From positions 28,161,521-28,225,520 of the forward strand of contig NC_058193.1 of NCBI RefSeq assembly GCF_907165205.1: a stretch of 64,000 nucleotides of DNA, read 5' to 3'. Shown in pieces: positions 11,101 to 21,317 of the stretch. The translations under genes and the position numbers were made by a program. The notes under the pieces were generated by a model. It saw only the letters and a list, made by a program, of their open reading frames with translations. It had not been told where the DNA came from and did no database searches. Position 1 is the stretch's first letter, and the number at the start of each line of letters is the position of its first letter. Origin of the DNA: Coccinella septempunctata. Its lineage: Eukaryota > Arthropoda > Insecta > Coleoptera > Coccinellidae.

Positions 11101-14100
11101 CCCGATTGTCAGGAGTCAAGAGGGTGGAAATTAATACTCGGATAGTGGTCGTTGGCAGTGGGGATACCGCCTTGGCCTTTTTGGAAACGCTGGTCTTTGG
11201 TTCTGACCCCGACTTGCTGGTAAGTAACTGTAAGTATTATGTTTTTATCATTTCCGTTATTTTTCTTTTCATTGCCTTGAGTTGAGGCTTCTTCTTGGGC
11301 ATTTCTCTAGATTGTAGAATATGAATCAAATAAAAGTACGAAAACGATGGAATACTTCCAGTACAAGCAATTATACCATCATTTTACCTCAAAAAATTCG
11401 TGTCATATCCATCTTGACCTGTGATTATGATTCTCAGATTCCATCCTTCAATTATGTACAACTGTATGTTCGAGAAATAGATGCACACATTTTCAACGAA
11501 TTTCAAAATTCAAAAGAAGTAAGGAAAAAAAACAATAATATAAGTATTTCCCGATTTAAAGGTGATATTCAACAATATAACCGTTGTATCTCCACATGGT
11601 TTGCCCTTCTACAAGGAAGTCTCCAAGGGAAGAACCCTTTTCCAAATAAACAGGGGAAATACAGTCTACCGTCTAATCCTGAACATGAACCTACGAATAT
11701 ATGTGAACACGGTGCATGGCGTGGTAAACAGGATCAAGAGGAAAAAGAAAATGATCATCGTCAACGACATGACGAGTCTGTACTACGACTACCTAGTTTT
11801 ATTTTGCGGGGAACAATACAAGGTGCCCAAACTGGAATTCAAAGCTCGGAAGAAATTCTCCGATTTTCCGGACAACGCGTTCATGATCAATACCGACAAC
11901 GACATTGTTCAGGTGTTCAACAAGATTCGAAGGCAAAAGAGGGATTTTATGGACTGGCGTAGGATGGGGGATGGTAAGTATAGCTGTTTTGTGTAAAACT
12001 GCGATGTCTCGCTGTTAGTTCTCCCATCACAAAGTGGATGGTCAACGTCAATCTGAGGGATATTCAATTTTTACCTTATTGTTTGAAACATTCGATTGCC
12101 ACTGATATCATAAGATACAAGAGTATTTATGAAGAAGTTATGTTGAATTCCGCCAGAATTCACTGACTACTATGAAAGAGTCTCATTGTAGGACAGTGAA
12201 ATTTTGAAATAAAATAAGCAGCAAATGAAGTGTGACTCTTAAAATATTTTCCAAGTATGACAAGCTATAACTTCGACATTACTATGATGATGTTGGACTT
12301 TAAGCCTATATGCCAATGGCAGAGAGCAATGTTTCCAATCTCTTCTTGTTGTACAGGATGTCAATGTAAGGCAGCCAAAAATTTTTGTTTCTTAACGAAT
12401 AATTTGGGAGTAGCAGAGGTTTTTACAATGTTTTTAAGCTGGGTGGTTTGTTAGGTCAACAATTCTGGAAGTCTTCGCCATTCTTCGTAAGTCTCCAGAC
12501 AGCAAACCTATTTGATAAAATTGGATTTTTTCCTAAAGTAACGTCAATCAGGCTGAGATTATAAAAATGAAGAGAAAATGCTATTTTCACTAAACTCCAA
12601 TTTTCTGCTGTGCCGCTGAAAAATTGCTGAACTGTCGGTCTCCATCAAAGGAAGCCAACGGAAATTCATAGTGAGGATTTGCCAACCGCTGGCCTAAGTG
12701 GCCTCGTGGCTATTTGGACTGTGTACACCCATGTTGGTGTTGATGCGCCTTCTCTCGTTGGCTTTTCCGATAAGATTTTGCAGCTTTAAGCTGCATCCAC
12801 ATTATGCCGCTGTGTGCCACTTGGCAAGGCCGCTTGGCAAAGCCGCTGCGTATGTGGAGGCATTGTCGGCTTATGCCACCATGCCGCTATGTCATCGGCT
12901 CATCGGCAAAGCCAACGAGAGAAGACGCATCCACATTAACATGGGTGTACACAGTCTAAATTGCAACTCAAGTCACACGAGGCCACTTAGGCCAGCGGTT
13001 GGCACATCCTCACTATAAATTTCCGTTGGCTTCCTCTGATGGAAATCGACAGTTCAGCGATTTTCCATCGGCACACAGCGGCATGTTGGCACAAGCCGAC
13101 GATGCATCCATATGCACAGCGGTTTTGCCGAGTGGCCTTGCCGCTCGGCACACAGCGGCATAATGTGGATAGAGCTTAGTTGAGAAATCCATTATTTTCT
13201 ACACGTTTCAATGGTGTTATGAATAGCAAACTCCCCAGCAGTAATTATGCAAAACCAACAACCATCATGAGAACTTTCAACGAACATACATCTCTCCTCC
13301 TCAGAGCGAATCATCATATACGGCAAAGACATGAGAGCCATCGCTTGTCTGGGAGCTCTTGTGGAATACGGAATACCATCGTCCCTCCTGGTACTCGTTG
13401 AACCGACCGTCGGCGAACACATCACCAGCGAATATGCGAAAAATCCCAATTTCGATTTTCCCGATCCAGAAATATCCGAGGCGATCGACAGGCTCATCAT
13501 GAAGCTGGGCGTGAAACTGTACAGGGGATACAAGCTGCGCGACTGGGTAATCAGCGACGATAATAAAATAACCCACATCGAGATCTACTCGAAATCGACG
13601 TCCCGGAAACTGAAGTGTAAATTCGTCTTCTTGTACGCTGAGAAGAGCATAAGCTACAAGACCTATCAGGCCATTTATAAGGCTGGATTGGTGTTCGACG
13701 GTAAGTGAAATGTTCATATGCAGGTTGAGTCTTTGACCAGCACAAATATTTTAACAGTAGATTCTTGAGGTCAAAAGAAACACCATTTTTTTTTCATTAC
13801 AATAACGATAGGCTAGCCAGAGTACAACCAAAACAGTTAGTTGTACTCGGGGGTACAACCAAGTTAAAAATCATATACCTACACTGTACAACAATTGATA
13901 AAGATCACTTTTAAATTTCTTTCTATTAGTGGCTTTTGTCAACATCTAATCTTGTTCTGTTCTCATAGGTAAACTGGTGATAGACTCCAACTTCTGCACG
14001 AATGACCCCTACATCTTCGCGGCCGGTTCCTTGACCCAATATTCGAAAAAGTACCACGCCGACCACATGAGTCACAGATACTACAACGCCCACGAAGTTG

Positions 14101-16733
14101 GATCGACTATAGGACGTCAGTTTCGCAACATGCTCATCCCAGAGAGCCTCAGAAAATTCGAAAGGGGATCGTCGAGACATCTGCCGAAACAGATCGGTTC
14201 CTTGCCGCGGTTCCACGAGCCGATAGTCGAGCATTGTCTCTTGCCCGGAGGTGTTTTCTACTTGAACGTCACGGCACCTGGAAGGCACATCCCTGTAGAG
14301 ATAGAGATGACATCGGATGATTATGTGAGAAATAACTTTAACACTTCGTTTCTTCTGGATCCCTTCCGACTTGATTCGTCGTGAAAAGGAGAAATACAAA
14401 GCATATTGTAACGAACCTAGGCCGGATTTGCCTTTTGGGTGGATCCTGTTAGGCGTTGATTCAACTTTTGACCGGTTAGGACCTGCTGCCCACGCGGTTG
14501 ACCCTTTTATTGGTCTCGAACCTAGGGCCCTCACCGAACATAATAAAATGAGTTGATAAAAACTGACTGACTTTGGCTGAACAGAGTTATTTCCGGTTCC
14601 ATAAAGCTTGATCGGGGAATCAACGCTTGATTGACGAATAAACGTCAATTGGTTTTCAATAGATTATTCAGTCATGAGCATTCAGGATATCATTTTCGCA
14701 TCGAATTATGATCTACATACGTCCATTCAATGATTCTCAATTGATTCTCCTTCAAAATATTCAGAAATACAAAGGTCTCAGTGATTTCGTTTTGGAAATC
14801 GAGTGATTGTCACGACGTTGATCGGACAATGAAAGTTTTATGAAACCCACGGTTAATGTTGTGTATTCCTGTACTTGGACTAGGTTGAAAAAATACGATA
14901 ATATATATTTTAATAGTTCCGATGAAAATCAATTTCATCAATTAAATTTCTGATATCTTCAGGGCCAACTTCTTGTGACTGGTGATTACGAACACTTGGA
15001 GAGGCAAGGGTACTTCAGACTTCACATCAATCGACTGAACACTGTAGAAACTATAAGTTGCCTCAGTAAACAGGTAAGCTATCAAGAAGCAGAGCATATG
15101 TTCTTATAAAAACTGAAAATTTTATTCTTTGGTCATATTTAGGCCGAAAAACGAATAAAATGTATACGCTTCTTCGGTTTATTACTCGAAAACTTCTAAA
15201 GGTCGATATAGTTTCAATGGTTAAAATTCGCTTGATGGTTGAATCATCTGAATTTTTTTTCAATATTTAAAAAAATACAGATTCAATTGATTGGAAAATC
15301 ACTAGTTGTAAAGTATCGATAGGAAGATAGGATTTTGATGTTTTAAGATGAGTTTATACCACGGAACTTTCTCGCCATCCGTATAAGGCGTAAAGGGGGA
15401 AATACTATCAGAATGTGGGGTGCTGCCAGAACACTCGGACGATAAGTAGAATTTTACAATAGTTTCCACAGATGGCAGCACTTTACGAACGTCTTTTTTC
15501 AATTTCACCAGGGTACGAATTGTAGCCAATGGCGAGACTTTTCGAGAAATCTTTCCATGTGAAAATTCATATAAGGGATAATTTCACCTCGGAAAGTCAA
15601 TGACATGAATTAATATTTGTTCTTCAATGAAAAAAATTATAAAATTTTTTTTTCGTTAACGAATAAAAAAATTTCTGACTTTCCGAGATGACGAACTGAT
15701 TGACTTTAATTATAATGAAAACCCCATATAAATTAGTGGTTTCTGACGTAAGATATTCATTCTCTCTTTTTGAACTGACCACTAAAACGGTGTAGACTCC
15801 TCGTAAATCATGAATATTATGATCTTGAAACTTCTCAATATTTCCGCAATTTATTCTCAGGTGATTCAGTAAACCGACTCAAAATGTGAAGTGTTCAAAG
15901 GATGTTAAAACTTTTTTACCCTTCAGATTCGAAAGCTACATAATTGAAAACGTGCAAAAACTCTCAATTCCTTTTATTGCAGCCTTTGGATGTCGAAAAT
16001 TTGGTGAGTTTATGGGGTAAAAACGTTACTGTGTTGAATGATCTGTTGGTAAGATTCGAAATGGGCGTTATAAACGATTTCTTCGAGTTCTTCAAGGAGC
16101 CCTGGCTCTGCGGTATCGTTTACGATAAGTTCCCTCAGCTTTTGGATGAGGTCAGGGAGTTGTTCCTGAATGAAGAGGTATGAAATTAGTTTAATTTTCC
16201 AAATATCACTTTCACGAACAAAACCGAAATGTTTCTTTGAAAAGCACACTAGCACACTGAACGTGATATATGATGATATAAAAAACATTTTTTTTTTTTA
16301 ATTTCAGGTTGAAGATGACAAAACTATGGTTGAAATAGTGACTGAGTACTTCGAGACAAATAAATGGGGCATTGTGAGTACCTATTTTTTCAATCAATCT
16401 AGTAAATAGTGGTGTTATTAATAATTATTGATATGTGGCAGATACATATGAGCAGTACTGCAGTGGAATTTCATTACTGAACTGCAGATAATTAAGTTGC
16501 AAACAAGAACAACCTAATTAAATATCTTCCTTTTCCGTTATTTTCAGCTAACTGAACGGCAAAACTATGAAATAAGCTGCATACTTAGAGACAGTACGGT
16601 CATAAATGAGATCGAAGAAAAAGTACTCGAATACATCCAGAAGAACAGGATTCATCTGCCCATGTTTGCTTACCCAAGTTTAATTCAAAGGTTATTAGAG
16701 AATCACACGAAGAGTCCCATGTTCACCAAGTGA
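2108..16733 (+). CDS. CFAP61: CFAP61, cilia- and flagella-associated protein 61
   Basis: Axonemal protein of the calmodulin- and spoke-associated complex at the radial-spoke base, needed for motile cilia and sperm flagella. Fifteen exons join in phase: 2108-2295, 2999-3333, 3865-4070, 5368-5576, 6276-6592, 8016-8277, 9446-9636, 10720-11219, 11562-11973, 13305-13700, 13969-14324, 14963-15073, 15983-16177, 16308-16373, 16548-16733. They total 3930 nt, 1309 residues (human about 1237). Recognisable segments: LYGEYFISELL in the N-terminal acetyltransferase-like region; VGPFHSF; YFLNEILRLADF; LQYLVPVAPRRMPVY; a glycine-rich Rossmann motif VVVGSGDTALAFLETLVFG (about residue 712); VVSPHGLP; FCTNDPYIFAAGSLTQYS; and C-terminal FFKEPWLCGIVYDKFP. 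Exon 5 (residues 313-418) is unusually Ser/Glu-rich. Most introns are short; introns 3, 5, 6, 7 and 9 are enlarged by transposons or repeats. Exon 3 was ended at 4070 because GTAAGA there keeps phase and restores the family sequence. Confidence 0.93.
4105..5032 (-). mobile_element. Degenerate mariner transposon, copy 1, in CFAP61 intron 3
   Basis: Its 5' end is the inverted-repeat start CGAGGATGTATTGATATC read leftward from 5032, followed outward by a TA. The minus strand then reads a mariner transposase: MSTEIVK near 4884, NWTASFKRGKFSIEDDD, RIGLKRISEVLNISYERVHH, KCLNVDQKRARAEASRSICAR, and later FLQDNAPAHKSHVAM and ELLEHPPY. It is dead: part of the N-terminal region has been lost, an in-frame deletion of about seven codons follows the first catalytic Asp (VTMDDPETK where family members have VTMDETW...), a stop precedes FLQDN, and the element stops around the third catalytic Asp, so the right terminal repeat is missing. 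It lies opposite in orientation to its host gene, 35 bp from the exon 3 donor. Confidence 0.9.
6640..7915 (+). mobile_element. Non-LTR retrotransposon RT fragment in CFAP61 intron 5, split by a MITE
   Basis: Plus-strand reading gives SAIKEGCVSAPLL, then a YTDDCALIASSPEDLQ block (the Y-x-DD polymerase motif near 6770) up to the MITE at 6842. After 7355 it resumes as LGLRLNIDKTKILV, FKYLGSSINSRA, TKTAVYKAVILPTLLHGSE and LRWNGHILRMQDTRLPKKALY. This is the thumb and C-terminal part of an insect non-LTR reverse transcriptase; the clade (RTE-like or other) is not certain. Both ends are truncated and there is no intact open frame across the catalytic region. It lies in sense orientation within CFAP61. 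Confidence 0.85.
6842..7354. mobile_element. Tc1/mariner-type MITE (513 bp) with 28-bp inverted ends
   Basis: The left end CAGTCCCTGGCCATATTATT and the right end (reverse complement CAGTCCCTGACCAGTTTATT) are imperfect inverted repeats of about 28 bp ending TTAGACGCA. The element is flanked by TA on each side (6840-6841 and 7355-7356), the target duplication of Tc1/mariner elements. No transposase frame is present. Removing the element plus one TA makes the flanking reverse transcriptase frame continuous, which proves the insertion point. Confidence 0.9.
8306..9414. mobile_element. TIR DNA element filling CFAP61 intron 6 (outer element)
   Basis: The left end is CAGGGCGTCCCAGGAAAGAG; the reverse complement of the right end is CAAGGCGTCTCAGGAAAGAG. 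TA flanks both ends (8304-8305 and 9415-9416). The element starts 28 nt after the exon 6 donor and stops 29 nt before the intron's terminal AG. A second element (8444-9323) is inserted inside it. No transposase frame is recognisable, so it is non-autonomous. Confidence 0.85.
8444..9323. mobile_element. TIR element with ~100-bp inverted ends (inner element)
   Basis: The left end CAGGGTGTTTTCAAAGGTTT and the reverse complement of the right end CAGGTTTATTTGAAGGTGAG begin long imperfect inverted repeats. Both continue through GAAGGTAGAACT-like and ATTGTCTATACAAAA-like segments for roughly 100 bp. TA lies at both borders (8442-8443 and 9324-9325). A related end occurs alone at 60897 (CAGGGTGCTTTCAAAGGTGA), so this is a multicopy family. 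No coding capacity was seen. Confidence 0.8.
9950..10551 (+). mobile_element. 3' fragment of an I-clade-like LINE with RNase H domain
   Basis: The frame from 9993 encodes an RNase H domain: YITTDSQAKLRPLESH (catalytic Asp), then VTLLWVPGHCGVEGNEKADE (His and the final Asp). After it the frame is broken by stops and shifts and ends in a short (AAT)n tract at about 10537-10551. An RNase H domain followed by a TAA-repeat tail is characteristic of the I clade. It lies in CFAP61 intron 7, same strand, truncated at its 5' side. Confidence 0.8.
12607..13175. repeat. Compound foldback repeat in CFAP61 intron 9
   Basis: The arm beginning GCTGAACTGTCGGTCTCCAT (from about 12626) and the segment near 13020-13060 are inverted copies; arms of roughly 170 bp pair 12607-12785 with 12895-13079. 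The centre (about 12786-12900, containing ATGCCGCTGTGTGCC) is itself an inverted copy of the right flank (about 13060-13175). The local sequence is GC-richer than the intron around it and repeats GCCGCTGTGTGCC-like words on both strands. It resembles a foldback or MITE-like element. Open frames here are by-products of the repeat. Confidence 0.8.
14325..15982. other. CFAP61 introns 11-12, including a small hairpin
   Basis: Intron 11 (14325-14962) contains repeat-like sequence with two similar words (GAACCTAGGCCGG and GAACCTAGGGCC) but no recognised element. Intron 12 (15074-15982) holds a hairpin with perfect 12-bp arms (CTCGGAAAGTCA at 15588 and its complement ending at 15687) around an AT-rich loop. 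A minus-strand frame at 15302-15529 has no recognised motif. Confidence 0.4.
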
Positions 16734-16828
16734 AATACCTAAATATACTTAGATTGTCAGGTTTTAATAAGGTGTATTAGCCATTTTTTGTATTTATCCC
16801 GTGTTCAAAATAGTATATGCAACATCCA

Positions 16829-16834
16829 AATAAA
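16829..16834 (+). terminator. Polyadenylation signal of CFAP61
   Basis: AATAAA 96 nt after the CFAP61 stop codon, in AT-rich sequence, the expected place for the 3' end signal. Confidence 0.7.
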
Positions 16835-17334
16835 GTGTGAAATATAAATACATTTAATGGAAAAAATATTTAATTTTTTGGGGAGCGTTACTACTGTTGC
16901 CGAAGGTTTACCATGGCGCCGCAGTTATTGTTAATTGCAGAAAGAAATGAGTTGTAGTAATGGGTACCTATACTGTTGATACCAAAATTACTTAAAAAAT
17001 AACTGGTGTTTGAACTTTATACCATAGAAAAATCAAGTAACATTTGACATCGGTTCTCCAAAATTTTGGCGCTATTGTATTCATTTTCAAAGTTAAAAAT
17101 TAAAAAAAAATCATATTTTTCAAATACAGTATTAATAATAACGCTGCATGGACTGATGTAACTCGAATAATATGGACTATTTGCCATAAGACAGTAAATT
17201 TTGCTTTCAAAAAGTGATTTTTCTCCACCCAAACTGTGTTAAGACTGGTTGTGATAATAATACAAGGTAGTGCGAGGAAAGGTTTTTGAGAAAATTTTGT
17301 TTGGATACCCCTTGATCCATCCGTTTCTGTAAGA
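16835..17334. other. Intergenic region between CFAP61 and tRNA-Lys
   Basis: AT-rich, no recognisable gene. The minus-strand frame at 17017-17232 has no motif. Confidence 0.5.
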
Positions 17335-17407
17335 GCCCGGGTAGCTCAGTCGGTAGAGCATTGGACTTTTAATCCAAGGGTCCAGGGTTCAAGTCCCTGC
17401 TCGGGCG
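17335..17407 (+). tRNA. tRNA-Lys (anticodon UUU)
   Basis: A complete 73-nt cloverleaf. The acceptor stem GCCCGGG pairs with CTCGGGC, the D arm is AGCTCAGTCGGTAGAGC, the anticodon stem TTGGA/TCCAA encloses loop CTTTTAA (anticodon TTT at 17368-17370), and the T arm contains GGTTCAAGTCC. The discriminator is G. There is no intron. A run of six T starting at 17411 is the expected RNA polymerase III terminator. The A box and B box are intact, so it looks functional. Confidence 0.97.
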
Positions 17408-17527
17408 GTCTTTTTTGTACTTTGAATACTTTATACCCATTAAATATTCATTCATATAACATCAATAAATTACTTGAAGAAAATTCAATAATGACATTTC
17501 TAAAAGTGTCATAATTGTAAAATACTT

Positions 17528-19761
17528 ATGCTTGCAATGACACAAATGATTGAGAGTCACGACTTTCTTCTAATTTCCCTATCACAGGATGTAAAATGTT
17601 TGGATCAGATCCTAGAACACATTTTACCCAGTGCAGAAAACCTGGGACTGAAATCCTGGCTTTACCCTCAAAAAAACATAGGTGATTGCAAAGATTATTA
17701 TGCATCTAATCAAACCAAACAGGTTTCATACGTTGGAATCTTGGAAATGATAATTGAAAAGTAAGTTAATTTATCAATGAGTCCACACTATTGAATTTTC
17801 ACAAGGAAATATTCCATTTTCGATCGATTTTCTGTATTTTCCATAAACTGTTTTCCTTCTTGAAGTAGATAATTGAATTGAAGGAATAGTGGTCAATGAG
17901 GTGAATCTGAACCCAAGGGATGGTGTGGACCACCCAGGTATATAATGAAATGCATCACACGAATTGTACCCATTTCTGAAAATATTAGTATATTTTTTCG
18001 TTCCAGTCTCTTTTTCGAAAATATGGGTATAAAATTTGTCTGTTTGATCAAATGGAATTTACTTCTCTGTTTTATTTTGTGTATCGCCTCATCAGACGCA
18101 ACAGACTTGGTTTTCGGCCTACCATACTCAGAAAATTCATTTATTCGTTGCCATAGTACACTTGATTTTCGAATGAATGTATTGAATAATTATAGCTTTG
18201 GAGCTAAACATCTCATAAGATTCCAGATTATACATAATGTTCAACTTTTTGAATAAACAAAAGGCGAATAGTGAAAGGAAGAGGAATATCCATTATCCAC
18301 CGAGAATGACTCTTGGAAGATGCGTTCAAATGTTTTGGGAATCAGCTCAATCAAAAGAAGTGAGTAAATGTTGTACAGGTTCTTTGAACGATTGACAAAA
18401 CACATGGAGACTCCATATTATATCAGTAATTTCAGTATCAGTATTTTTATTACACAAAAATTACTCTTTGTAGGATGATACACCTATTCCGACGGTAAAT
18501 ACATCGACAATTTTCACCATCAATAAAGGATGTCAAACAGAAGAAAGAAACCCGCATAAGTGCGATAGCTGTTCAGAAATGGACCTTTTCATAAAGGACA
18601 TCATCAAATTTTTGTCTGAAAACTTCGAAAATTCCGCTACCAAAATTCTATTGTAAGTATCTCGACGAGCAACACCCAAAGACTCTCAACATCAGATCGG
18701 TGAATTTATAGGAGCAACATGAACGCGAATATTTTTTCAACAACAAAATTCGGTGCAACATTGAAATTAACAGATTCGATAAAACTAGATTACAAAAATT
18801 TGGTAAATGCGCTGAATAACAAATGCCAAGAAAACAATCAACTGGAGGAGGACCTGAAGAAACTTAAGAAGAATAGTTATGAAGAACAACAAGAGATAGC
18901 GCAATTAGACAAAATTATACATAAACTGAATGAAAATTTAACAGATGCAAAAAAACTAATAGAAACACAAAATGGTAAAATAAAAAATATGAAAGAAGAG
19001 GAGAAACGATTGCAAAAGAGTTGCAACTCTTGTAAGACCATATACACGATATATGTCGATTTAAACATAAAAATAATTATGTAATTTCAGTTATTACCAT
19101 ACGCGATGATTTAACAAATGAAGTAAAAAAGTTGCAGAAGGAACTTTCTGAAAATAGAATGAATGTCGAATATAAAGTGAAGGACTATGAAGAAAAAGTG
19201 AGGAATTACAATGAACAAGTAGCTGCTTCTCAGGTAACTAATAATGCACTCAAAATGGATATGAATGGGTTGAAGAGCAAATATGGAGAATTATACTGCA
19301 AATATTCGAAAATGTGCCAAATTAACCAAAAATTCGAGAAGAATTTAGAAAATATAACCGATTCGATCAAAGATATCGATATTCTGGTGGAAAGGACAGG
19401 AATATTTGTGAGAAATACTACAGATAGAAGCACCTTGTTGGAAGAAAAAATCAAATTGCTCAGAAAGAAGTACGATGAGGAAAAGATATACACCGATACT
19501 TTCTATAAATTACATAAAGTAAGTATCTACAGTAAAAGCGGTACTTTCATCACCATTCAAATTAAGATCATTATAGGTACACTAACGTATGCAAAAGAAA
19601 ATGACAAAACGCAACACAGTGACATACAAGGCAATCCATTATTAGATTTCAAAAAGCAGATCAAAGAAAATGAAGATACAATAAAAAAACTCGAAGACCA
19701 AAATAAAAAGTTTGCATCGATTGTGAGAATATACCAAAAAAGTTGTAATAAGCTTTCATAA
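17528..19761 (+). CDS. Unrecognised coiled-coil protein, about 496 residues
   Basis: I do not recognise the family. Five exons join in phase: 17528-17760, 18272-18359, 18474-18652, 18712-19031 and 19091-19761 (1491 nt with stop). Exon 1 gives a globular-looking start (MLAMTQMIESHDFLL, LGLKSWLYPQ). Exon 3 carries CDSC and exon 4 ends with CNSC, two CxxC pairs. From about residue 180 to the end the protein is Lys/Glu/Gln/Asn-rich with heptad character (NNQLEEDLKKLKKN, LQKELSENR, LLEEKIKLLRKKYDEEK, KKLEDQNKK), so long coiled coils are likely. No signal peptide or membrane segment is seen. The acceptor of exon 2 is the weakest choice (poor pyrimidine tract), and the true start could lie upstream. 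It begins about 120 bp after tRNA-Lys. Confidence 0.7.
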
Positions 19762-21288
19762 ATGATTCGTTTCAAAGTGTCAACTTTAATCATTCAAAAT
19801 TCTAATCTTTTAATGGATATCAATATTGGTCGATTTCAGTGACGGCTTGTAGTCGTTTGAAACGAGACTTCTTGTGAAAATCATCTCATCCTAGGTCTAG
19901 GACCTAGGGAAGATCAAACGAATATAGTCGCAGTCGGCACAAGAGAATTGGCCAGCTAACCAGGAATCAGCGGAACTCTGCCTCCGTTGGCCTCATATAT
20001 TCGAAGTTACATTCGGCGCGTAAGGTACGCTGTCAGCGCAACCAAATGCAGAATAGCTTCAGATATATAAACTAAACATTCGTAGAACCATTGTTACACA
20101 GTATGTAATATCTTTGGTATGAAGACAATGGCTCAACCTCCTTTGCTATGTTTTTCTTACCTCTCTTGAGGAATTATTCATCTTTCTTGTTCACGTAAGA
20201 AAAAATTGAAAGAGAGTGGGATAAATAATGAAATAGTGACCATCTTAGTCGGCTTCAAGGGCGCCAATTTATTTACAGAAATGTCATCATTTACAAAACT
20301 GATGAAAATTCAATTATTTAACTATACATTGGGCGTGTCAGCTGTAAAATCCAGCACAGCCACATCAGTCGAAACCAGCTCGAACTGCCCGCTAAATTAA
20401 AAAAAAAACTGAGAATGAACAAAACAAACACACTTTAGGAGACAATGATAAGACGTACCGACCAAACAATGAATATGGCAACAAACACCTCTGCTATATT
20501 GAAAGAACTAGTATTAAAGGACCAACAACACTCAGAGATAGCTGAAGAGGATATTCCTCCTCTTTTTTTCTTATAAGTGCCTGTTCAGTGCTGATTCCGA
20601 CTTGTGAAACTGCAATCGATGAAAATAAAATTACATTTGAATCTCTAGATGAGATTAAAATGTAGTCTTTTAAAATAACAAACGTATTTAATAAAACTTA
20701 AAATATTTTCTATATACATTTTGTGTCAATCATCAGGTGGGAAAGACTGGTGAGATAGATGTCAACACAAAAATATTAACAAAAACAATGAAGTTGGGGT
20801 ATTGAATAACGGAAGTGCAAAATGAACATAGGTAAATTACATTCACTTGCATATCTAAGTAACAGTAACTAGAAATTTGTGATAACATTAGGTGAAAAAT
20901 AAAAGCTGCAAAGTCTTTTAGAAGTTATCTTACTTATAACAATACGAAAAGCATCAATATCGAAGATGTTGATATTACTGCCATTTATCTACTACAACCT
21001 CACCAACTGAAACAAAGAATTTGATCAGCTTAATCACTTGAGAATTTCTATAAAGGCATAAAAACGTTCAGTTACCAGAATAAATTTTGCTTTGAAACTT
21101 AGGTTGCCTAAGTTTGAAATTGAGGGTTTTTATGACTTTATACAAACTTTGTTATCTTTTGCAAAACCTTAATGAAATAAATACTAGGGTCTGAAAGAAG
21201 ACACTCATTCCAATGACAAACATCCACATTACTTGTTAACTGATGAAAGGGGTGTATTACTTGAGCTCATGTCTTTCAGGTGAGCTCC
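19762..21288 (-). other. Convergent intergenic region and SERCA short-isoform 3' UTR
   Basis: Between the coiled-coil gene stop and the SERCA short-isoform stop (TAA at 21291-21289). From 21288 down to about 20665 is the probable 3' UTR of the short SERCA mRNA, with an ATTAAA-type signal on the minus strand at 20692-20687. The part at 19762-20640 has no recognised gene; a small plus frame at 20206-20400 has no motif. Confidence 0.5.
20687..20692 (-). terminator. Candidate poly(A) signal of SERCA short mRNA
   Basis: ATTAAA on the minus strand about 600 nt after the short-isoform stop. It is a variant hexamer, and other sites are possible. Confidence 0.35.
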
Positions 21289-21317
21289 TTACATCCTTGG
21301 TGCTGCTACTTCGGAAA
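21289..21317 (-). CDS. SERCA: Alternative last coding exon of SERCA (short isoform)
   Basis: The minus strand shows a strong acceptor (TTTTCTCCTACAG) followed by a nine-codon frame when joined to the internal donor at 23418 (leftover G + TT = Val). The tail reads VSEVAAPRM then TAA. The joined C-terminus ARKITD-VSEVAAPRM resembles, from memory, the tail of the shorter Drosophila isoform, and the resulting 1001 residues fit the roughly 1002 of that isoform. The 2.1-kb span 21318-23418 is thus an intron for this form, while 21318-23335 is potential 3' UTR for the long form. Confidence 0.75.

Noticed and set aside
10709..11134. 141-codon overlapping plus-strand frame
   Set aside because: Out of frame with CFAP61 exon 8, which carries the conserved sequence.
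12698..13018. 106-codon plus-strand frame
   Set aside because: Lies entirely within the foldback repeat; the frame is a by-product of its GC-rich inverted words.
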